A stretch of DNA of 64,000 nucleotides. Source: Trematomus loennbergii (Eukaryota; Chordata; Actinopteri; Perciformes; Nototheniidae). Below the pieces are notes generated by a model. It saw only the letters and a program-made list of their open reading frames with translations, did not search any database and was not told the DNA's origin. The stretch lies in assembly GCA_012861695.1 (NCBI GenBank), contig JAAOOA010000148.1, forward strand, positions 62,001 to 126,000, in the 5' to 3' direction. This document shows positions 46,501 through 59,736 of this stretch, piece by piece. The first letter of the stretch is position 1. Each line of letters opens with the position of its first letter. A program made the position numbers and the translations under genes.

Positions 46501-47139
46501 ATTCCTAAACAAGTTGTGCGCTCTAATGTTGTCGCTGCAGAGAGCCAGTGGAGACTGAGCATTCGAGCAAGCTGGACACACCTGCAGATAATTAACCTCT
46601 GAGAATACATGAGTGTTTATCAGAAGCTGACAGGAGAAAGAGGATCAGCAGCAAACTGTAACACCCTGCAGAGCACCTGGAACCTGGAGAGGCTGGGGAT
46701 AAATGACACAGACACTTTTAGGCTCTGCAAGAGGACCCTTTATTTAGCTGCAAAACACAACACTGTTCCTAGAACTTGATTAAAGTAGTCTCTAAGCAGC
46801 TGTGTGCAGCTAAATGAATGCATGCACAGAGAGAACACACCTTGCTTCATAAGTTAAAGGCTATAGTTGGTTACTTATATATTTGTTTTTTGTTTCTTTC
46901 CGTTAACTGTCAAGTGGGAAATAAGTATTTCTTGTAGTAAGTTTTTGTGTTTCTCTTATTATCCTACGATACTGTTATGTTTGGCTGTGAATCCGAACAT
47001 ATGAAGGACAGACCATCTATTTCAATTTATTTTGTTTTTTTGAGAAAGGGGCAGGTCAAATAAGATTATTTTCTTCTCCCTGCTTTTTTCGGTCAATGGT
47101 GTGTTTATAGAGACATGTTTAGTAAACAATTGTTATACA
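46501..47139. other. Intronic sequence, nothing recognised
   Basis: No repeat family or exon identified. Confidence 0.5.
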
Positions 47140-47628
47140 TTAAAGGGGACCTATCATGCAAAATGCACTTTTGTACGTCTTTTATACATGAATATGTGTC
47201 CCCGTGTTCCAGGGAACTCACCAAGTGTCAGAAAACACAACCCTCTCTATTTTCCTCCATACCCAAATCTCTAAAAAAGGGGCTGCAACGGATCTGATAA
47301 AAACTGATCCAGATTTGAACACTGTCCTGACGTCAGGACGGTGGCGCTACGGCTATTGGGCTAACTCCACCAATCAGGAGGAGACAGCCACGGCCATTGC
47401 CGTTCGAAAGCGCTGGAGACGCTGTAGTACATATGCCAGGCCTGTAGTGGTGCTGTTCTCACTGAATCAGCCCTTGCAAAAACAGGGGTAAAAAAGTGCA
47501 AATTGAGCGAAATGAGGCATGGCTAAAATGCATGATCTGTTTGGTATTTTTGAATAAATATGCCTTTTAAACTGTAGGTATGGTCCTACACTATATTATT
47601 ATAATATAGCATGATAGGTCCACTTTAA
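47140..47628 (+). mobile_element. Family C MITE, copy 3 (489 bp)
   Basis: TTAA at both ends; termini aaggggacctatcatgc and gcatgataggtccacttt. Opposite orientation to copies 1, 2 and 4. Confidence 0.93.
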
Positions 47629-48884
47629 GTCGTGCTTACCATGAACGGAACAAATAAAAATGAAATGAAATATTTATTGCAACTGTCACTACTTTATATC
47701 CAGACAGGAGTGCATGAGACGGATAATCTGTGGAAGAATCAGCTCCCTCTGCCTCCTCCTGATCTCCTAATGTTATTTGCAAGGTTCCAGTTTGACAAAA
47801 TGCTTGTGTCAAAAAGCCTATCAAATATAAACCAAGATATTGTTACCGTAAAGGATATTTCTTACCTAAAATATGTTCAGAGACTTGATTTAGTGGATTG
47901 TTTTCGGCTGTAAAACTAAACATTTCCTACCGCTGGAGACCGGTGCTTGATTTGGCTCAAATGTTTTCAGTCGGGATACAAACTATCTAATTTTACAATG
48001 AAAGAAATACACGACGAATATGTTTGCAGGGAGAAATTGGCAATGCAGTAGCAGTATCTTTAGTTATATTGATCGGCACTGCCTGGAGATAGTTTGATGG
48101 GGTTTTGAGCGGTGATTGACACTGAGTTAAAGACTCCTCGGCTCTGATTTTTCGCGATATTCACACGAGGTGAAATCTTGCAAAAGCCATCAGGAGCACC
48201 GAGGGAAGCAGAGGAATCTGATATGTTTACAGATTGTCTGTCATGCACTTCCTTCAAGACAGAGTGACAGTTCCAGCAAATTTGACAAAAAAACGTTTTT
48301 TCAGCTATCTGCCGCTTTTAAAGTTAGAAACCCAACTAAAAGTAAAATGAATATACACATACTGGGAGTGTGAAATCTCCACTTGTAACGGCTCCACATT
48401 GACTGCCTGCAGAGGAGTCAGTTTGTCATGCAGCAGAGTGTGAAACACGACTGAGCTTTCCTAAAATCTCCTGCCATCATCTGCCAGTACCTGTTCGCTT
48501 CCCCAGCTCAACCTAAACATGGAGAATGTAATCTTGTACTTTCTAGAACTCAGCATGGGCAGACAGGAGTGACAGTTGAAGGGTGAAACTCGCTCGGGAG
48601 ACAAATAATTTAAAGTTTTGTGAGGCAACCCACGACTCAGAAATGTTGACTTACTCCTGCGATTCAAAACCTCAAACTTTGACGCTCTCTGAACTCTCTT
48701 TGGTGAGCAGAGCCTCGAGGAGTTGCAGCACACGAACTAGATGCTAAAAAAAACCCACCCTAGAGATATTTTTCAGAGACTTTGTCATGTGTCCTCTGTT
48801 CCTGATTCTTACATCTTTACAGTATGCTTTACGCCATTTTGACCGTTGTCTGCTTTCCATAGTCGTAGATTAAGGGCGTCATTT
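47629..48884. other. Intronic sequence, nothing recognised
   Basis: No repeat family or exon identified. Confidence 0.45.
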
Positions 48885-49375
48885 TGAATGCCGATCCAGA
48901 AGCTAGCATCGCAATGGTTACCTTCACAAAAAGCAATGGGTTAAGCTTTGTGGCCAACACACGTTTATGATACTTACATGTGTTGTTCAGCAGGATCATC
49001 TCCATATATTAACAGCACCTTTAGATTTTTGAAGCATAAATGCAATCAGCAGAAACAATAAGCTAACATTAGGCTATAAACAAACGTCATAATGGTCCGC
49101 TAAGCTAAGGAGGACTTGTGTCGACATGATGACGTTTAGTTGTCTTATTGAGTCGCTTGATATCCGTTTTTATGACAGTGAAAAGCTTCGGACAGTGCAG
49201 TATTTGCTGACTTATTTTATGTCGTAGAACAAAATGTGAAACATCTCTTCAGCTTGTATTAGCCACAGATCCTATTTCAGTCTTCTAACCTCAACTCAAA
49301 AAAACATTGATTTTCAGACAAGGGAACAGGAAGTGGCAAGTCTTTTCCGGGTTTTAGGACTCATTCCCGCACCAC
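48885..49375 (+). repeat. Family F dispersed repeat, copy 2 (no array)
   Basis: Aligned with 54225-55240: gctagcatcgcaatgg, gtgttgttcagcaggatcat, ctaacattaggctataaa, gatgacgtttagt, atctcttcagctt, aggaagtggcaagtc, gggttttaggactcattccc. Contains only a degraded single 72-bp unit. Confidence 0.75.
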
Positions 49376-52300
49376 ACACTGCCTCCTGATCCTAAAGCTC
49401 TACCCTTTCTCTGTGTGGGAGCAGCAGTTTCCTAATGTTTGAGTCAAAATGTTGCAAAAATAAAGTACTTTTTTTCACAATTTCACAGCTATTTAGTTTT
49501 AAATCTTATGATCCGAATCTTTGGTGCCTTGTCAATGTACATTTTGAGATTTACCATACTATTAGATTTTCAATTACCACCACATTTCTCCTTATTTTAC
49601 ACATTATGTTTCTGTTTTGAACTCAAATGTATACAAGTAATTCGTTTTGACATGAACTGAGGGAAAAATAACCAATACAAGTAATCAGCAAACGTAGATT
49701 GTCCTATATTGACTAATAGTGAATGAATGGTGGTCTGCAGTTTGTTTAAATGGGCACTTGCAATCTGTTTGTTATTGTCATCTGATTTACTAAAGTCTAA
49801 CTGCAGCTCCTGGATTATGTTAAAAAATATAATCCAGTACAGCATCCGGCAAGCAAGCACAAAGAAATACACAACGTCGAGTGAGAGAAGAGTTGGAGAG
49901 CACTATTCATCTTTAAGATGGATTATTTTCATGTGGTTTCAAAGAGACCTGTTGTCAAAGAGAGTCTTTTTCTGTTGATTTCATGGGTAGTTTTGAAATT
50001 AATGATGCCATTTCCTTCACCTTGGACACATGCCAATTAAACCAAAAGTTCCATGCAGCTTCAAACAAAGCAAGCGATATTATTGTATTAGAAAGTTTCA
50101 AAACCAAAAAATCTCTACACAGATTGAAAGGCTTTTATCTGCTCCTGGCGATGGTTAGTCATGAACAAAATCTCTCACATCTAAGACCCCCTGTGGCTCC
50201 AATATCGTGAGGATGTCAAGCATGCAGACTTAAGGGTCTTTTTATCCGTATCCTGGTGGTTTGGATTTGCCTTGCCACAATAAGTCAGTGGAAAAAGGAG
50301 AGCAGAAAGCAGAGCTAATGCCAGAGACGTCTGGCATTAGTACTTCTGAGCGTTAAGCCAGATATTTTCCTCCTCGTCTTTCAGATGGTGTGAACGCAAC
50401 AAGATGTCTCCTGAGACGCTGCTTTCACCTCACATCCCTGTGTGGGAACGTCAAGATGGAGACGCATCCATGCAGAAATGCAAAAATGTAGAGCAGAGAA
50501 ACAACACACACACCCTTGCACACACACGAACATGCACTTAGAGAAATAAGCCACCATGAAATTAGGATGTGAAATTCAAAAAGGTTAAATGTGACCTACA
50601 GGATAGCTCCTTATCAATGCTACTGTCATACTTGGTACGCTGTTTTAAAATAAAATTTGAATGTAGTTTAAAGGTATGGCAAGTGTTTCTTCTGATCAAC
50701 TTGTCTACTGTACATCTTATAATCTTTGACCTGTTGGCTTGTGAAGTACAGCATAATCAACTGAAACTCTGAAAGTCATTGTTGGGCTACAAAAAATGTA
50801 ACAATACAATATGAATTAATTGGAAACACACTGTCAGGGTTAAAGTAAAAAAAAAAAGGATAACATCTAGAAAAGACAACACTGTGGTAGTGAACTGTCA
50901 ATCAAAAGGTGGCCACGCCCTAAAGCACACCCTGTTTTATTGTCTATTTACCCTAGATTCAACCATAATAAACACATTTCAAATCAGGCTGCATTACGGA
51001 CATCTCGAAACTACTGATTAAGACCTAAAACTGACTTGAAATGGTATTAAATCAAGTCCCTCCCTGCTGGCTATTGGAGATATATATATTTGATTGTATC
51101 CACTGTTCACCCTGAGGTAGCTGTTGGCTAGATTTAACATTTTGAGCTTTTATTGACGTCTTCGCACTCTGCTCGTCTACACCCACGTAATGTATGTGAG
51201 CCTTCTCCTCATGAATATATTTTCTTTGACCTTTTATGATGCTTAAATACTCTAAACTTCATGGGTGAGCTATTCTTTTGCCGAAGGACGATACATTCAT
51301 GTGCATTCATAGTAAACATCAGTTATCCTTGTACTCAATATAAAATCCTATTGTGAGCATCAGTGTGATGATTTGCAGTGAATAAACAATATGTACTCCT
51401 TGCTCAGTACCCAAGGTGACTCGCATTGCCCTTGACTCAACAGTTGGCCCATAATACAAAAATAAAGCATACAGCAATTGCACATTTGATGCTTCCTTTA
51501 TGCCTTATGGATTGAAACATGCAACACAATGTGAAACACAGGGTTGATCTCCGGGGGAAATTGGACTTGCATGATTACTGCAGTGTTATCATCTGCGTTG
51601 CACACAAACCTGCCAAGCATGAAATCAGATCTCATAAAGATAGTGTGAATTACATTTGTGTTTGGATTTAAATCTGTAAATCTCTTCTGCGTATGTGCGG
51701 TGTGATATGAGGCTTGTCCTGTTCTCTAGGTGAGAGTATGCCGATGTTGTAAAACTAGACTCCCGGGTCTTTGATTTAGAGAGTTTGAATATGCTCTTTC
51801 AATTTGTGACCAAGACAATGATTGCATTAGGGTTGTATAGATGATGAAAGCAGTAAAGACAGATATTGAGGTAAGGCAGAGGAGAGCCTGAACACTATTC
51901 AAAGAGAATACATTTAGTCTAGTTTGCTCCTGAATACTGCATTATCCGGAGAAAGTTCCTCAGAATGGGTGCCAATCAGAAACTGAACAAAGGATGTCCC
52001 GACAACAAAAGCAGCTTAAACTCTGTTTCTTCTGCAATGAAAAGATCTGACACCGTATGTAAGGATGACAACTATAAGCCTTTGTTGCTCTCTGACAGAT
52101 TCGGAGGAAACCTACACAAATCTTTGATCTCGAACACATCCCATCAAACCAGTTCGGGAACAAACTCAGTCTGATGCCTTGTCAGCATTTTGAGAACTAA
52201 ACGCTCATCAGTGAGTCTTGTGTAACCTCAGAGATCTCCTGGAAATTACACTTTACAGAGGTTGTTTTTTTATAGCCTTTTATATTTTGGCTCCTAGAAA

Positions 52301-52571
52301 CGTTACACCAACGGTAACTCTTCATGAACCAAATTGTGGTGATACATCTTTAAACTGTCCACATGTTGCTTTCCTCACTCCCCCACAATAAGCTTTATTG
52401 AGCTAACGTTATAACCTTAAGGATTTATTGTTTGTCTGGAGAAGACCTAGTACAGTAGGTTGTCAATAAAAACATATTTGGGAGCTTGAAAAAGTCTTGG
52501 TGTACAAACTCTCCCTTTTCTTTTGTATGCTGCTTTTATTCCTGCACAACTAGGGATGAGTGCACAATGTG
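49376..52571. other. Intronic sequence, largely unremarkable
   Basis: About 3.2 kb without a recognised repeat family or exon. A perfect 11-bp stem with a 4-nt loop lies at 50315-50340. Confidence 0.45.
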
Positions 52572-53610
52572 GAGGTCCACAGACGACGCCATAGCCCTCA
52601 CCCTCCACACTGCCCTCTCACACCTGGACCCGAAGAACAGGAACACATATGTGAGAATGCTGTTCATTGACTACAGTTCAGCATTCAATACCATTGTGCC
52701 CTCCAAGCTGGCCATCAAGCTCAGAGACCTCGGGCTCAACAGCGCCCTCTGTGACTGGATCCTGAACTTCCTGACGGGCAGACCCCAGGCAGTGCGGGTG
52801 GGAAATATCACATCCTCCACCCTGATTCTCAACACCGGTGCCCCTCAAGGCTGCGTGCTCAGCCCTCTCCTCTACTCCCTGTTCACCCACGACTGCGTGG
52901 CCACACACAGCTCCAACACCATCGTGAAGTTTGCTGATGACACGACCGTCATCGGCCAGATCACAGACGATGACGAGACGGCGTACAGAGAGGAGGTCGA
53001 AAACCTGACATCTTGGTGCCAGGATAACAACCTCCATCTCAACATCAGCAAAACAAAGGAGCTGATTGTGGATTACAGGAAGCAGCAGGGAGAGGGACAC
53101 GCCCCCATCGCCATCAATGGGACTACGGTGGAGAGAGTCAAAAGCTTCAGGTTCCTTGGGGTCCACATCACTGAGGACCTGACATGGTCTCTTCACACCA
53201 CCACCATCACCAAGAAAGCTCGACAGCGGCTCTTCTTCCTCCGCAGGTTGAGGAGGTTCAAAATGGATTCCAGGATACTCTGCAACTTCTACAGGTGCAC
53301 GATAGAGAGTATCCTCACTGGCAGCATGACGGCCTGGTACGGCAGCTGCACCGACCTCGATCGTAAGGCTTTACAGAGGGTGGTGAAAACTGCACAGCAC
53401 ATCACCAGGACGGAGCTGCCATCCATGGAGGACCTTTACTCCCAGCGGCTCAGGAAGAAATCACTACGGATTATCAAAGACCCCCATCACCCCAGCCACA
53501 AACTGTTCTTTCTGTTGCCGTCTGGCAGACGTTACCGCAGCATCCTGGCAAGGACAAGAAGATTCGGAGACAGTTTCTTCCCGCGGGCAGTGAGACTGTT
53601 AAAAAATTGA
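52572..53610 (+). CDS. Reverse transcriptase (partial) of L2/CR1-group LINE
   Basis: Uninterrupted frame, about 345 residues of LINE sequence. The frame opens upstream at 52486, but its first 29 codons are host flank. Counting from that Met, motif [10 protein letters not shown] has the catalytic Asp at residue 62, motif [12 protein letters not shown] is at 117-127, and motif C FADD is at 149-152 (Phe in place of the commoner Tyr). The thumb follows with [37 protein letters not shown] and [11 protein letters not shown], ending in [11 protein letters not shown]. The endonuclease and N-terminal fingers are absent, so it cannot retrotranspose by itself. No stop or frameshift occurs, which points to a young insertion. 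Confidence 0.92.
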
Positions 53611-53894
53611 ACTGTTGAAACAACATCAAACATTCATCTGCTACTCAGTAGTATGTATCTAATACCTAATATATATATATATCATTCCAATAACTTGTAT
53701 ATAGACTCGTACTGCACTATTCCACATCATAACTTTATTTCATTTTATAACTATTATTATTTTTGTATTGCTCATGCTCTTATTGTTATTATGTTATTAT
53801 GTTGCATTGTTGGAGAAGCCTGTGACATAAGATTTTCAACTGCATAATTACTCTGTAGCTATGTCAGATTGACAATAAAGAACCTTGAACCTGG
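52572..53894 (+). mobile_element. 5'-truncated L2/CR1-group LINE with intact partial reverse transcriptase
   Basis: LINE copy on the strand opposite nrg3. It starts inside the reverse-transcriptase domain (RSTDDAIA) and runs through a 3' untranslated region to tgacaataaagaaccttgaa. The 3' part (gttggagaagcctgtgacat) is shared with fragments at 3985 and 57355. GC-rich compared with its flanks. The exact 5' junction is inferred from where family-like protein sequence begins; no target-site duplication was found. Confidence 0.9.
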
Positions 53895-54224
53895 AATTTT
53901 TCTTTGGACTATTTTTTGATAATAAACTATTGTCTAAATGAGAAATCCATTAATTCATGAGCTGCTGCCCTTTTACTTCCTTCCCATTTACATGTACACT
54001 CTTTACTAATGCCTTGCTTTCAATTATTGATTTTTGAGCCCTTTATTCAATACAGTTATGGGTATGTAGTTTTTTCAAGCCAACTGTGTTCAGACTTCTA
54101 TAAAATAAAGGGTAAAGTACTCCGTGTTTATCAAGAAAACAAATAAGTCTCTCTCCCTGCCTTGTCTTGCGTTTCACTTTAATTCTGTCTGCATATGGTG
54201 CAGTGACGACGTGTTTTAATAGGC
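53895..54224. other. Intronic sequence, nothing recognised
   Basis: No repeat family or exon identified. Confidence 0.5.
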
Positions 54225-55240
54225 AGACCCTAAAGTAAGCATCACAAGGGCTCCCTCGACAAAAGACAATGGGACTTTTCCATTGGAATTCAGAATATTA
54301 AAGAAAATAAAAATATTTAGCAAATACATTCCTATGATACATATGTCTTGTTCAGCAGGATAATGAAAGTGTAAATCCAATTTCCAGAAATAAAAGCTAA
54401 CGTTAGTCTATAAAGGAACTACAGCACAGTCACATGACTTCACGTCACCACCGCTAAGCTAAAGGCGGCTAATGTTGGGCTATAAAGGAACTACAGCACG
54501 GTCACATGACTTCACGTCACCACCGCTAAGCTAAAGGCGGCTAATGGGCTATAAAGGAACTACAGCACGGTCACATGACTTCACGTCACCACCGCTAAGC
54601 TAAAGGCGGCTAATGTTAGGCTATAAAGGAACTAGAGCACGGTCACATGACTTCACCTCACCACCGCCAAGCTAAAGGCGGCTAATGTTAGGCTATAAAG
54701 GAACTACAGCATGGTCACATGACTTCACGTCACCACCGCTAAGCTAAAGGCGGCTAATGTTAGGCTATAAAGGAACTAGAGCACGGTCACATGACTTCAC
54801 CTCACCACCGCCAAGCTAAAGGCGGCTAATGTTAGGCTATAAAGGAACTACAGCATGGTCACATGACTTCACGTCACCACCGCTAAGCTAAAGGTGGCTA
54901 ATGTCGGGATAGAAAGGAACTAGAGCACGGTCACATGAATTCACGTCACCACCGCTAAGCTAAAGGAGGCTAATGTTGGGCTATAAAGGAACTACAGCAC
55001 GGTCACATGACTTCACGTCACCACCGCTAAGCCAAAGGCGGCTAATGTTGGGCATGATGGCGTTTAGTCATCCAGTGGGGAATACAACTTTGAAATCTCT
55101 TCAGCTTTAGTGAACCACAAACCTTATTTCAGGCATCTAACCAAAACAGATTAAGAAACCTATGGACTTTGAGACAAGTGACCAGGAAGTGGTACAATTC
55201 TGACTCATTTCAGGGTTTCAGGACTCATTCCTGCACCACA
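54225..55240 (+). repeat. Family F dispersed repeat, copy 3, with internal 72-bp array
   Basis: Left part agtaagcatcacaagggctc ... gtcttgttcagcaggataat; right part atgatggcgtttagt ... gaccaggaagtggtacaatt ... gggtttcaggactcattcct. Both match copy 2 at 48885-49375, which lacks the amplification. Confidence 0.8.
54395..55054 (+). repeat. 72-bp minisatellite, about 9 units
   Basis: Units contain ggctataaaggaactacagc, acggtcacatgacttcacgt and caccaccgctaagctaaagg. One unit lacks the 4 bp before gggctataaagg (near 54543). Two-unit blocks alternate ctagagcacgg with ctacagcatgg (54626-54870), a sign of block duplication. Confidence 0.95.
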
Positions 55241-56319
55241 TTATTGGAGCTATGATTATCTCTTGCCCTCTGGGACCCTGACACAGTGTGATAGCTTGAC
55301 TCAGAAGATCTGTCCTCTTTCATCCAGACTCACTTTCCCTCTGTGGAGTCTGCAGTGAGCCAGAGGTCCTTGGCAACATTTGTATGCCCCGTTTGTGAAC
55401 TCTTTTTTATCTCTGGCACTACTCAAGCTCCAGTCGATCTGAGGCCTGCGCCACTTTGTCTCAGGATATGAGTTGGACGGAGAACTGTAGTCTGGGGAGA
55501 AGGGATGAGGTCTGACACTTGGACAAGATGCGTTAGGAGGGAAGGCAGGCACGAAGGAGGTTAGCCAAAGACAGATGGGGGCGAGAGGGGGGTTGTCTGG
55601 AGGGAAATTTGGAAGAGGGAACAAGGATGTCAACACTGAGGCAAACTCGAGCACAAGACACAAAGGTAACCCGGGAAATTAGGATTTGATGAGCTGCGAG
55701 CAGAGGAGTCAAGCAGAGTGATTCTGTGACAAGATTATCTGAGGGGTGAGGAAAGAAGAGCGAGGCCACAATCTGCCTCTCTTCTTCTCCAAGTTTTTGC
55801 ACTTACCCACTTTTGAAGAAGCAAGTAGTTGAATACAATGGGAAAAAAAGAAAAGGAAGAAATAAAAGGGTGGTGTTACTGTAAGAAAGAAAATCCATAA
55901 ACTTCAGAACATAGTGTTTTGTAGGAGAGAAAAACAGAAAATAGGGAAATTAAGAAACCAGTGAGAGAAAATGACCTGAAAATAGGTCGATCAATTCATC
56001 AGAAAATGGATTTGAGGATAGAGATTTGGCAGAGAAAGAGTTTGAGAAGGTGTCAAAGAGAAGATGAATGAGATCAGAAATGATTGAAGGACGGGAGTGA
56101 GATAAAGCTGACACACTCAGAAAGAAGAATAGGAAATGCGTCAGGGGTTCAGCTGGATGCCAAGAAGTGAAAATAATTAATATTTTATAAGTCCCCCATT
56201 TCTCAGTAACAATTTAGAAACTCCCAAACAAATTGTGTTGAGATTCATCTGAATGAATTGCAGATTAAAAGATAATTAAAAACCCCTATGAGGTAATGAT
56301 TAAGTACTTAGTATTTAAA
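55241..56319. other. Intronic sequence, purine-rich in part
   Basis: 55800-56110 is strongly A/G-rich on the plus strand. No exon or repeat family. Confidence 0.45.
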
Positions 56320-56400
56320 GGGCCATGTTATGCACATCTTCTGGTTTAATTTGTATATTTAGTGTCTACTGTATACTGTGACATGTTCTTCTGGAGTTAA
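56320..56400 (+). mobile_element. Family A MITE left-end fragment
   Basis: taaagggccatgttatgcac ... tactgtgacatgttcttctg; no right end. Confidence 0.55.
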
Positions 56401-57354
56401 TAAGACATTGTTGATTTCCTAATTCATTTCCAAAACTGTTCCTTTTTAAACCCAAGCAAATACGAATTAATTATCCTTTTGTCATTAATATTTTTGACTT
56501 AAATGCTTCCTAATAAAGCACATTTTTGCATTATTAGCTTTTGCAATGCACTCATTTTAATTAATGAGATTTAACTGGAATTAAGTGTAACGATTGCACT
56601 CTCATTTTAATTATCATTAACACAAATTATAATCCTTAATTGAAACCTCTTTAGGAAATCACAGTCACAGGAAATGTTGTTATCCATAAAACAAAGTGTT
56701 TCTCACATATTTTAATACAATAATAAACTAAAAAATGCTGAATATATACTTAAACTACATTTAATATGCTGGCAGACTAATTCAACCACATTCATAAGAA
56801 AAGTGGGTATTTATTGGCAACTACACCATTTTAAATGTCTCAAATTGGTAATCAGGAGCAACGCATATCTCATTACTTTGCAGAGAAATGATAGCACTAT
56901 GGGCCAGTTGACCCAAAAGGCCACTGGGTCTAATTGCTATTGCTTACTAATGATCAACATTTAACATAACAACACAATCATCATCTGACATTTGACAAAT
57001 TGTTTAAGTGATGATTGGAAATAGTTCTGTGCTCGTTGTGTTCAGGTCAGAGGGTTTGGTGTAAAAACAAAGCGGAGGGAGTCACTCCACTGAACACAAA
57101 TGTTGTTCCAACAAGGACAATTACCCTAATACATGTTTGGGATTAAAAACCTCATTACAGAGTCTTAATTAATGATCTGGAAAGTAAAAGATATTAACAC
57201 AGAGCAAGTGGTACACGTGTTGCTGAATGTGCCACTATCATCTACGGTAAATATGTCTTTTAATGGCGTATCTCCTTGCAATCAAACATACACCGTATTT
57301 AATTTAGTCTTAATTTACATTATTTAATTTCATATTCTGTTTTTGTACATATCC
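56401..57354. other. Intronic sequence, nothing recognised
   Basis: AT-rich; attttaattaatgagattta and attttaattatcattaaca are local near-repeats (56550-56625). Confidence 0.45.
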
Positions 57355-57500
57355 CATATTCTATTGACATGTATATAGACTTTCTGCACTTTGTATTTTA
57401 TTATATATGTTGCATTGTTGGAGGAGCTCAGGGCAGAATAATTGAATTGCCATTTCTACACTGTAGCTTTGTGCATATGACAATACAACCTTTAACCTAT
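57355..57500 (+). mobile_element. L2/CR1-group LINE 3' end fragment
   Basis: Shares gcattgttggaggagc and atgacaatacaacctttaac with the LINE 3' ends at 53800 and 4100. Confidence 0.75.
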
Positions 57501-59736
57501 AATAGTGATTTTTTTTTAACATGATGAGGTCAAAATCCCAATGGGATCCGTCCTGTCCTTTCACGGTAAACGCAGCTTTTTAGAAAAGTCACAGATAAGC
57601 TTTTATACTGCCACAAAGTTACTGCCACCGGTGACAAGGTTGCACATTTCTAGGAATGAGCTCAGAAAAAAACGGGGAATTAAAATGACATAGATAGCGA
57701 GCGGTAAGGATATAAGTTCGGGCAATTTGTGACATTGAGAGGACAATGTCTTTGGGAGATAAAGAAACGGGAGATGTGACATTTGTCTGAGTAGGTGAGG
57801 GTGTTTGAGAAAGCCGGAATAGAAGAGAAAATGAAATAGGTAATATGAGGATAAAATGTATGAAAGAGCAGAATGTAAAAGAAAACGTTGAAAAGCTGTA
57901 AAACCCAGATGTTATTGAAAGGCTCACTGGTGCTGGGGTATTTTGCAGTAAATGTTGCTTCCTTGCATTGTACTTTTTTATCCGTCGAACATGAAGAAAC
58001 TGAGTAAAAGTCATCGTCAGACATTGTTAAGGAATATTTGTTGGTGTTTTTTCACTATGAATGTAAGAGCATTGCTTTCAAATTCAGACCCAACACTCTA
58101 CTGCTTGTTTAAATCAGGGACTGAGGATTATTGCCAGGTGAACAACATTATAACTGCAATTATCTAAGTAGAAGGATCAAAAACCAGACGTAGGTTGCGG
58201 CCAAATTGTCAATTTCGCTTAGGAAGGAACGGACCAGGAAGTAGCTAAGTGCCAGCCATGATAAGATATGTTTTAATTCTCTAGATGATAGGAAAGGAGC
58301 TTCAATATTTCCTTTATTATATGAAGCTCAGCGCAAGTTCCTTCAGGAAGACTGGGTATATATACATTCACTCCGCAGCTGCTTATAATCAGCTCGGGCG
58401 TCTCTTTAACCTATTACATTTCACCTCATTCTCCAGCAGCCAATCACTGTGCTGCAGCCAAACTTTGAAATGGTTCTCCTCTCTCCTGCAGTCAGCTGTG
58501 ATTTCAGGTTTTCATGCTGCCGCCCGCCTCCTCCCCATCCACCTCCTTCATCACATCCAGTGCCAGGAGAGCTAATCCAAAGACCTCATCACCTCCTCTT
58601 CATCCCATCTCCTCATCAAATCCAGATCTTCAGCATCATCACCAGTGTCTAGACCCCGGGGGGGGGTTCCCTATATGCTCACGGCTGCATTTCCCCCTTT
58701 AGATATACGATTTCAGGATCGGGGTCTAATCGCCAAAGACTTAACATTTATCATATGACATGTGTCAATAAATGTTCTTTAGACAAAACGAAGTTGCTCC
58801 TGATTGAACTCCATTATGTTAGGATACACTGGAGAATCATTTAGGAAAGGTTAGGAGATAATTGTGTCCCTTAATTATCTGCTTTCCCAACAATTAACGT
58901 TACAAATCATTTGGCTGTTCACAGAAACAACCGATCGTAAAGTTCTGGTGCTTAATAGGCATTTTAAAACTTATGCCATGAGTTGCAAAATGCTTTTATG
59001 TTTTCAACAATTAGTTAAACAAAAAGGCAAAATATGAACGCAACGCAAACTCATGTACAATTATTAAGTAAAGTTTCATCAGTGCAATATGTTCCTAAGT
59101 CCTGATGAATTTATCTTCACCACTTTCCCTGAGCCTATGATGTATTGATTGATGTTAAGGAACACTAGTTAGGAAAGGAGACAAAAAGGACCTGATTTTT
59201 TGACAATTTGACCGCAACCTTGCAATAAAACCCTTTGCTATAAGGCCCAAAGATGCCAATATAAATACAGTTTGACTGATTGACGGATGACAACATACAT
59301 AGGAAGTGTACTTTTCAACTACTTAGAGAGTTATATGTACAGTATGATTAGGAGAAAACCATCTATGACTAACTGTGTAGCTAAATACCATATATATATA
59401 CATAGTGTATTTCAGTGGGAATATGCAAAGAGGGAATGTATTCCACACAAAATGAATATCTCAATTGGTTTTACTGTAAGCCTGACATCATATTACCCTT
59501 ATCCTTTTGGGATGTTTTCCTATAAAGTAAATGTTAGTGGTTTATGTGTCCTTGTACTTTATTCATGTGGCTCAATACTCTGAAGAACTCCAGTTGAACC
59601 TCCTGAAAGATGTAAGGAACATAACCCTCTCCGTTTTCCTCATGTATTCCTTAATACGCTAAAATCCAATGTTACAGTTTATGATTTATGCTGCTATATT
59701 GAGTACACTGAAGTCAAAATAAATGTGGGAACTCAC
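57501..59736. other. Intronic sequence, nothing recognised
   Basis: No repeat family or exon identified in 2.2 kb. The frames near 57619-58024 and 58285-58702 overlap each other without family matches. A run of nine G lies near 58659. Confidence 0.45.

Noticed and set aside
47204..47491. A 95-codon frame present in three family C copies (31262-31549, 47204-47491, 61576-61788)
   Set aside because: Explained by young, nearly identical MITE copies; no known domain, and the fourth copy lacks it. Shared sequence here does not imply selection on protein.
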